Shown: piece by piece, positions 57,062-64,000 of the stretch
Layout of the letters: each line of letters starts with the position of its first letter
Position numbering within the stretch: the first letter of the stretch is position 1
From: Apoderus coryli
Taxonomy: Eukaryota > Arthropoda > Insecta > Coleoptera > Attelabidae
Direction of reading: 5' to 3'
Assembly: GCA_911728435.2 (NCBI GenBank)
Contig: OU452200.1
Coordinates: forward strand, 34,921,715-34,985,714
Length of the DNA: 64,000 bases
Translations under genes and position numbers: made by a program
The notes under the pieces: model-generated
The model's input: the letters and a program-made list of their open reading frames with translations, nothing else
Told to the model about the DNA's origin: nothing
Database searches by the model: none

Positions 57062-58905
57062 TACCTGCTAGGCACGCGAATATGTTTAAACCACAGCAAA
57101 GTGTATTTCTCGTTCGTAACAAACGTTGTGTGTTGAATGTTTATATACCAGGTACGCTCAAAATATTTTGATTTGATTTTGTTGAATAACTAAAATTAAT
57201 GTTAAAAGCATTTTTTTTAATATTGAAAAACCATTATCCACTTCGTGTTTGTTTAAATACGACCCTGGATTTTTTAAGTACCAATGAATTAGCGGGGCAT
57301 CTATTTCAAATTCGATTTGAACAGAATACGTTGGTTATCTATCAAAAACATAGCTTATTAAAATTCATCAAATAAATAAACGAGCTATGACAGAAAGAAC
57401 TTTGTAAACATATTATAGCCCACCTCGTATAATTGTTACGTGTAACTAATGTAGGTAATGCAAAGACCTAGCAACATAAACGGTACTTAAAAAGGCTCTT
57501 ATCTTTCAAAAGTGTAAATTAAGAATTAACCCTAGACCGGTATCGATATTCAATTGCATGGTATGAGTATCGATACGTAAATTTTACGTACTCCTATCAC
57601 ATATAATTTTACGCTAAAATTTGAATAGTTAAATTTAATGACACCGAATTAATTAATTGAAAATAGTATATTCGAACAGTAAACATATACACAAGGAAAT
57701 GAGAACTAAAAATCATTTAAACTACGTTATAGTAAATTTGAAAAAATTACTTAAATATATTTTGGACTTGGACAAAAGCAATACTGATTCTAGAACTTTG
57801 AGCCAAAGGTAAAGATTGCCAAAGCTAATGCTAATGTGCAAATAATGCAATGCAAATGCAATAAATATCTCTTGGTACAGGATTTACACCATTATGGTTG
57901 TATATTACAAATGAATTGATGCAGGCTATATTTTGCGATCACAATTCATGTTTTGGCACATTTGATCAAATGTTTCAACGACACCTTTCGTGGCATTGTA
58001 TGTCTGGATTATTTCTGGTTTGTGAGTTGATTCATTGTTAGACCTCTTGGTATTATATGATCGCGTATTGGTAACGATACGTAAAATTTACGTGTCGAGT
58101 TTCAAATAACTATAAATATTCGCTCTAGCACTATCAATTACGCACTAACTACGTATCGAGTAAACTGATGCAGGCTTAAGTAAGCAGAGGTGGAGGGTCG
58201 AAATGAGATAGGCACGTATGGTCAGTCTGGAGGAAAATCTGTAATTTGAATGCGTAAATTTTACGTACGATACCATTTTAGAGTTTAATTGGTGTGAGTC
58301 GTAAAAAGTTATAATATTACTACCGGATTTTTATTCGAAATTTGTGGGTTTTTACGATATCTAAACATATTATGTATATTAGCTGTGTTTGTTAAGGTGT
58401 TAAAACAGTCATAGAAGCTGCACTTATTGCGACGTTTTTAACACTTCCCTCTTATTTAATATTAAATAATTAATTAGGCACTCAATATTTTTAAAATAAA
58501 TTAAAATGGATATTTAGAAACACGCAATGAAAGTACTCTTGTATCAAAACTAACTTGAAAAACAACATAAATAGTTGTTTATTGTCTAACAGGTGCAACA
58601 GATATATTATCACTTCAACAACAACGCTTCTTTCGACCCTAGATGAACGAAATAAATTAATATTCGTTACCTTGACAAGGAACAACAACTACCTTCATAG
58701 ATAAAAAAAAACATCTCACTAACTATTACCGCGTACAAATTTTATCCATGCCGTGTACATTCTCTCTATCTGTCTCGCCCTATCGAGTACAGCACGTGGT
58801 TGCTATCGAGTACATTACAGTGTTTTAATTTACGCATCTATGTTTGTTTATCTATGCCACAGTGAAAATGATGTTAAATTAATAAAGCAGATTTATTTTA
58901 ACTAC
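57062..58905. repeat. Spacer with three ACGTAAA/TTTACGT motifs
   Basis: ACGTAAATTTTACGT or its inverse occurs near 57576, 58079 and 58253, each next to GATAC or GTATC sequence. No gene is recognised. It would be intronic if the transporter gene extends to 59.1 kb. Confidence 0.4.
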
Positions 58906-59117
58906 CTGTGAATTTTGAATGGCTTCAGTGTAAATAAAGTCCCAATTGTCCACTTTAATACTGGGCCTTCGTCCGATGCCATGATGCACAAGACAGTCAT
59001 TTGGACTCACATTTTCATCAACACGTGTTAGAGCCAATACGTGATATCTTTGTACGCCGCACTCCTTGCTGTTATTACTTTGGTTTTTCTTGTGGCCGTC
59101 ATCAGAGGATACTTTTT
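58906..59117 (-). CDS. Putative coding exon, possibly 5' part of the transporter gene
   Basis: The minus strand has a strong acceptor (CTATTTTATTTTAG) before 59117 and a CAG/GTAGTT donor at 58906. Between them, 212 nt are open in one frame only, entering in phase 1 and leaving in phase 0. The peptide includes GHKKNQSNNSKECGVQRYHV, LALTRVDENVSPND and VHHGIGRRPSIKVDNWDF. I recognise no family. Base composition is clearly higher in GC than its surroundings, as for real exons here. Its outgoing phase matches the acceptor phase at 51987, so the two exons could be spliced together. That link is inference. Confidence 0.5.
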
Positions 59118-60892
59118 CTAAAATAAAATAGAATATGCTGGTTAAGCTATAAAACTGTCTCGTATAAATACTGTCCTACTTTCAAAGATAATACGTGACA
59201 AAATAGTTTCAGGTTTGTTGAAATGAGCTAAAAATTAGAGAAAAATTCTTACAGAAAAAATACTTTTATAACACTATTTTTAAATATTAAAATATTTCAT
59301 CAAAATGGACTCATGTGAAATTTGTTAGTTATCATGCTATTATAGAATTAATTACGTGTGTTTAAAATATGCAAAAATTTTATCACAATATGTTTGTCAT
59401 ATTATTTATTTAGTATAGTATCTAGTATTTTATTTTAGTACAGTAGTAGTTCTTTATATAATAAAAAAAGTATAAAATAGCTTCTGTTGAAAAAATTACT
59501 GTATTGTTTCATAATTAGAATCATATAGAACGATTTGTTTCCCTTTTTCTTGTTCAACTGTGTAAATATTGTTTATTTTTTTAATCGCTAAGGATTTTTT
59601 TTTTATTTCGTTTTTTTAGGTGCTGTTAGTATCATCAATGCATTTTCTTTTTGTTAATAGTTCTTTTATCTATAATTCTAGTATCTTTTTAGCTGGGTGT
59701 TAAAAAGTATAATATATTTATAAAACAAAAAAAAAGTTTTGCATAAATAAATAAATCATGCAAAAACATTATTTCGTCGTTACAATTATTTTTTATTATT
59801 TGCCAATTTATTTCTGTCTCAGTGCAACATTTTATTCTGTACGCAGTTCTTTAAATTTAGTTGAATTTTTTGTGCTTTTTGAAGTTATTGAAATATCGCC
59901 TTTCTCAGATGAATGTTTTTACGCAAAATAAGTGCCAAACTATGGCGATGTTCCTTGAATAAATTTAAATAACAGCTAAAAACATTGAAAACTTGTTTAA
60001 ACCATTGCTTGTGATATAGCACCTATTTTTTAATTGAAAATGGCTTTAAATTTAACAATAGAATGCCCAGGGCCGTATTTAAAAAAACGAAGTTGATGAG
60101 GTTTTTTGAAAAACGAAACGTCGTAGTGAAAATTTGTAAACGCCTTCTTTTTCTGCTCAAAAAGTAACACTAAGGAAGTGCTTTTCATTTTTTTATATCT
60201 GTAAAAATAAGATAGGAAATAAATAAAAACTAAAATCGCAAAAAAACGTTTTTTCAAAAATTCTCGAAAACGTCTAAAGTTAATTTACTTTTCAAAAAAC
60301 CATTTAAAAGGTGTTTAAATTGTACTAAACAAAAGGCATTTGTGCTGGTTTGAAATGGAGTCGACCTATTTTGTTTCAATTAAATCCAAACTAAATTTAA
60401 TATGATACCGAAACGAAATCTTCACAATATAATCAGCTTTAAAATGTTTTTGGCATTCAAGGCAACATACCACATAGCGGTGTACTATGAGTAAAGAGAA
60501 AGATAATAATTACCCGCAATAAATAATATGTTTAACAACAACGAGCGAAAGGCATTTTTGTTGTCTAAACGATATATGAATATAAAAAAGTTAAAATTCA
60601 TACGTGTTTAGGAAGTTACTTGTTTTTTTTTTAGTCATAAATACACGTCTTTTGTTGCTGTCATATTGTTTAAAATTTGTGTAGCATGAACCTTTGCAAT
60701 ATCATCACTGATAAAAGCAGAATCACAATTTTGATCAAATTAAAATTTCATCAACTCTAAAAAATAAATAATCGCAACCTATATTTGCAGCTATAATTCC
60801 TGTTTTGTTGACTGCAAGTCCAAGTGCAGCTATTTAAGCATAGTATAATTTTTTTATAAAATGAGTTTCTTCCAAATTAAATTCGTTAACTA
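59118..60892. other. AT-rich spacer
   Basis: Poly-T and poly-A tracts are present but no recognisable gene. The minus-strand frame at 60030-60257 is compositional. Confidence 0.4.
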
Positions 60893-62023
60893 CGAGGGTT
60901 GCCTTTCATATTTCGCGATTTGGCAACCCTGGTGTTGCAAACAGCTCTATCGTCAAGTTGGACATTTTTGAGGTTATACGTACTCAGAACGTTTTGACAT
61001 ACGAGCGCTATTTGTGTTGTTTAAGTAACTTAAAAGATTCATCTAGGCACAAAAATGGAATTAAATCGTGAACATTTTCGTGCGATTATTTTTTACAACT
61101 TTCAACGTGGATTAACTCAGCAACAGTGCATGGATGAACTAAATTCAGTTTTTGGCGATGAAGCTCCATCAAGGACCAGTGTTTATCGATGGTATGGTGA
61201 AGTCAATCGTGGTCGTAGATCACTCCAAGACAAATTTCGTGAGATTCGTCCAAAATCAGTTGTTGTTCCGAAAACTAATGATGCTGTGCGCGAACTGATA
61301 TTGCAAGATCATCATGTGACCTATCAAGAGATTGAGAGAACCTTAGGCATTAGTGGGACCAGCATATATTCAATATTGCATAAACATTTGACTGTCAAAA
61401 AAATTTGTTCGCGTTGGATCCCACACAATTTTTCAATCGCTCAATAAAAGGCTCGTGTCGATTGGTCGAAAGAAATGCTCAAAGAATACGATCGCGGTGC
61501 TTCGAAACACGCCTATGACATCGTGAGAGGTGATGAATAGTGGATTTACGCGTATGAGCCCGAAGGTAAACACCAGTCGACTGTATGGGTGTTTAAAGAT
61601 GGCCAAATCCAACAAAACTTGTTCGCGCATGAAGCACTTCGAAGCAAATGGTCGCCTGTTTATTCGCAAAAATTGGACATGTCGCAACCGTACCACTAGA
61701 ACAACGCAGAACAGTCAATTCTGAGTGGTACACAACCATTTGTTTGCCAGTTGTCTTCCAAGAAATCAGGAAAACCGCCGACGCACGACAATGCGAGATC
61801 TCACACATCGGCTCAAACAACTGCATTTTTGAGCACCCAAAACATCGATTTGATGAGTCAGCCGCCGTGTAGTCCTGACTTGGCACCGAAAAAACAAACA
61901 TCTCAGTTTGGTTGCTACATTCAGAATGCATGTTTTGGAGATACCTCAATCAGAGTGGCAAAAGTGCTTCGACAATTGGTTCAAACGCATGCAAAAATGT
62001 ATAGATCTTCATGGGGAATATTT

Positions 62024-63115
62024 TCTTCTTCTTGAAGTGCCATATCCATTTCAATGAATGTTGGCAACAATTATAGCGAACTCTTCTCGGTTCTGTGCGG
62101 TTCTAAATAGTGTATGGGCGTCTAGGTTTGTCCAGTCCCTGATGTTTTTCAGCCATGAATGTTTTTTCCTGCCTACGCCCCGTTTCCCTTCGATTTTCCC
62201 TTCCATTATTACTTTCAGGAATCGGTACCTTGTGTTGCGAAGTATGTGACCAAGATATGCAGTTTTCCTTCGTTTTATTATGGTAAGGAGTTCTCTGTCT
62301 CTGCCCATTCTATTCAAGACCTCAGCGTTGGTGATATGTGCGATCCAAGGTATCTATAAAAGTCTTCTGAAAATCCACATTTCGAACGCTGCCAGTTTGT
62401 TGAGGGTATTGACTTTAAGGGTCCATGTTTCGGTCCCATATAATAAGACGGAATAGACATAGCCCTTAACAAAGCGGTACCTTAGTTTTAAGTTAAGGCT
62501 TGAGTTAGTCAATAGTTTCTTCATACTGAGGAATGTTTTCCTGGCTTGTTCTATTCGACAGATTATTTCCGTGTCTGGATTTAGGTCTTCAGTAATCCAA
62601 TGACCGAGGTATTTAAACTTTGAAACGCATTCAATAGGTTTTCCATATATGAGGAGGTTTGTTCGGGCCGCCGGTGTTTTGCTTACAACCATCATTTTCG
62701 TTTTATCGATATTTATCCGCAGTGATAGTTGGTCTCCTTCAGATGATATTTTGTCAAGTAGCCGTTGTAATGCTTCTGGACTGTCGGCAATTATAACTGT
62801 GTCATCTGCGTATCGCAAATTATTTATAGTTTGGCCGTTTATTTTGATACCGTCATTTGAGTCTTGTAGGGCACGAGCGAAAACGGCCTCTGAATATACA
62901 TTGAAGAAAAGGGGCGACAGTACACACCCCTGTCGGACACCGCGTTCAACAGGAACATTTGTTGTGTTATCATTCCCAACCCTTACAAATGCCGTCTGAT
63001 GCATGTAAAGCGCTCTTACAATACTCAGATCGTTCTCGTCAATGCCCTTCTTCTCAAGGAATTCCAGCAGATAGCTATGATTGACACAGTCGAACGCTTT
63101 TTGGTAATCTAGGAA

Positions 63116-63161
<46 letters not shown>

Positions 63162-63274
63162 TTCTGTTGGTCTCGGCATTTTTGAAGCAGTACTGTGAGA
63201 CTGAAGAGCGCTTCTCTAGTGCCAAATCCTTGTCGAAATCCAAATTGGCAGCAGCTTACGTCTTCTTCGCATTG
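62024..63274 (-). mobile_element. Non-LTR retrotransposon, 5'-truncated, with 11-bp target duplication
   Basis: GGGGAATATTT flanks it (62013-62023 and 63275-63285). The minus strand reads FGFRQGFGTREALFSLTVLL, a microsatellite-encoded Ile-Tyr run, [60 protein letters not shown] (catalytic YADD), KFKYLGHWITEDLNPD, LAAFEMWIFRRLL and, after a small shift, SWLKNIRDWTN. It ends in a GAA-repeat tail. The frame is almost intact over 255 codons. Its low decay makes it one of the younger insertions in the window. Confidence 0.88.
63121..63159. repeat. (TA)n microsatellite inside LINE coding frame
   Basis: 39 bases of TA repeat. On the minus strand it is read in frame as six Ile-Tyr pairs between Lys-Asp and Met-Cys-Phe-Leu-Asp of the reverse transcriptase. 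Confidence 0.85.
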
Positions 63275-63363
63275 GGGGAATATTTGGAAAAATAATAAAG
63301 TGATTTTCGATTATTAATATTTGTTTTTGTTCTCTAATCCCGAAAGATAAAAGGCAACACTCG

Positions 63364-64000
63364 TATATGTTCATTCAGCCTGATGTTAATAACGTTCCTC
63401 ATTGTAGCTCGAATCATCATCAGCATTCACTCTCTAACGAGTATGAATTCCTCCAACTGAGGGATTTCTGAACCCTAAGATGGCTAAACAAACAGATCCT
63501 CGAGCCGCAAATCCTGTCACAAAATTAACACACTCAATCAGCACCATTCAAAATTTTTTTAACAAATTCCAAATTAAATAATATTTTTAAAACTACTCTA
63601 GATATTTAAATGAAATTTAGCACGTTTGGATACATAATTTATATACATGTCTCTACGTAAAAATTATTATTTTACTTCCACCAGTGGCGTGCGTAGGGAG
63701 ACCTTCGCACAATTTTAATTAAAAATATAGTACTCCTTTGATTTTTTTAGAAGCAAAAATTATTTCCCGAATCCCTGTTCAATTTGCAATAAAAAAGAGC
63801 TCATTATTTTTTTTTTCGTTTGATACACCCTTTGCAAGTAAAATATTAAAACACCTACTGATATCTGTAAAAAAAAATTAAGGTGAAGAACACTAAAAAC
63901 TAGCCCCAATTTCAAAATTGGCTTCCTCGCAAACCGCTCATTTGGTTTTAATGATTTTTTCTTTAAATTGTAGATTGATTTTTCAGTAACGACGCTATGT
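63364..64000. other. Right-edge spacer with an orphan hAT-like terminus
   Basis: No gene is recognised. CAGTGGCGTGCGTAGG at 63683-63698 looks like the left end of a hAT-type element continuing past the window. Confidence 0.35.

Larger units (their letters stand above)
60893..63363 (+). pseudogene. Mariner family 1, full-length copy with LINE insertion
   Basis: TA flanks both ends. The left end CGAGGGTTGCCTTTCATATT and right (inverted) CGAGTGTTGCCTTTTATCTT are the terminal repeats. Transposase starts at 61055 (MELNREHFRAIIFYNF). A stop follows SIAQ at 61445 and another interrupts GDE*W at about 61537. Then come NSEWYTTICLPVVFQ, the second Asp in HDNARSHTS (shifted frame) and CSPDLAP at about 61870. 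The coding end GEYF meets the LINE at 62023. Without the LINE the element would be about 1.2 kb, normal for mariner. Confidence 0.9.

Noticed and set aside
1..64000. CRISPR arrays, bacterial operons or rRNA
   Set aside because: No spaced direct-repeat array, no operon-like gene spacing and no rRNA sequence. Introns and transposons show it is eukaryotic nuclear DNA.

Overview
The window looks like AT-rich, intron-containing nuclear DNA of an insect. Coding sequence is sparse, GT-AG introns are kilobases long, and most of the rest is transposon debris: mariner, DD41D and Tc1-like elements, piggyBac- and hAT-type elements, non-LTR retrotransposons, a Ty3/gypsy-type LTR family and Penelope-like elements. 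A beetle is my guess from the mix of elements and cannot be proved from the sequence.

Host genes. Two Rho-like small GTPase genes lie in tandem on the + strand. Gene A enters from the left edge with exons at 268-382, 1528-1642 and 2767-2969; its first exon is outside the window. Gene B is complete, with coding exons at 16145-16260, 24792-24906, 27449-27566 and 28218-28426 (185 aa). They share intron positions and phases, so they are ancient tandem duplicates. Both lack most of the Rho insert helix and end in CAAX boxes. On the minus strand, 51726-51987 is an exon of a monocarboxylate-transporter-like MFS protein. An open, well-spliced exon at 58906-59117 may belong to the same gene. I found no later transporter exons, so the gene either has very large introns or is broken.

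Mobile layer, left to right. 0.5-1.0 kb: LINE relic in a gene A intron. 3.28-5.23 kb: DD41D relic split by a Penelope-like element. 5.24-6.3 kb: broken mariner. 7.2-11.5 kb: LINE split by a TTAA-flanked element holding a THAP-type coding relic and by a solo LTR. 14.4-15.8 and 55.7-57.1 kb: two copies of an element with roughly 400-bp inverted ends. 17-18.1 kb: Tc1-like element. 20.2-24.1 kb: two LINEs and a transposase relic. 25-27 kb: MITEs and a tRNA-like repeat. 30.6-31.7 kb: second mariner family. 32 kb: hAT element with an 8-bp duplication. 34.4-35.6 kb: piggyBac derivative. 37-40.5 kb: RNase H LINE interrupted by a rearranged LTR element. 42.3-43.6 kb: nearly intact DD41D transposon. 47.5-49.9 kb: LINE with a Penelope foldback. 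53.4-54.8 kb: mariner with an LTR piece. 60.9-63.4 kb: mariner with a LINE inside.

The least conventional signal is a set of hammerhead-ribozyme motifs (CUGANGA, stem II, GAAAC, NUH) at about 4.37, 39.1 (minus), 41.5, 49.1 (minus, damaged), 49.4, 50.0 and 54.9 (damaged) kb. Several sit in Penelope-like terminal repeats. The one at 39.1 kb caps a 104-nt hairpin and is not obviously part of such an element. Many insertions can be ordered in time because their target duplications are still readable.
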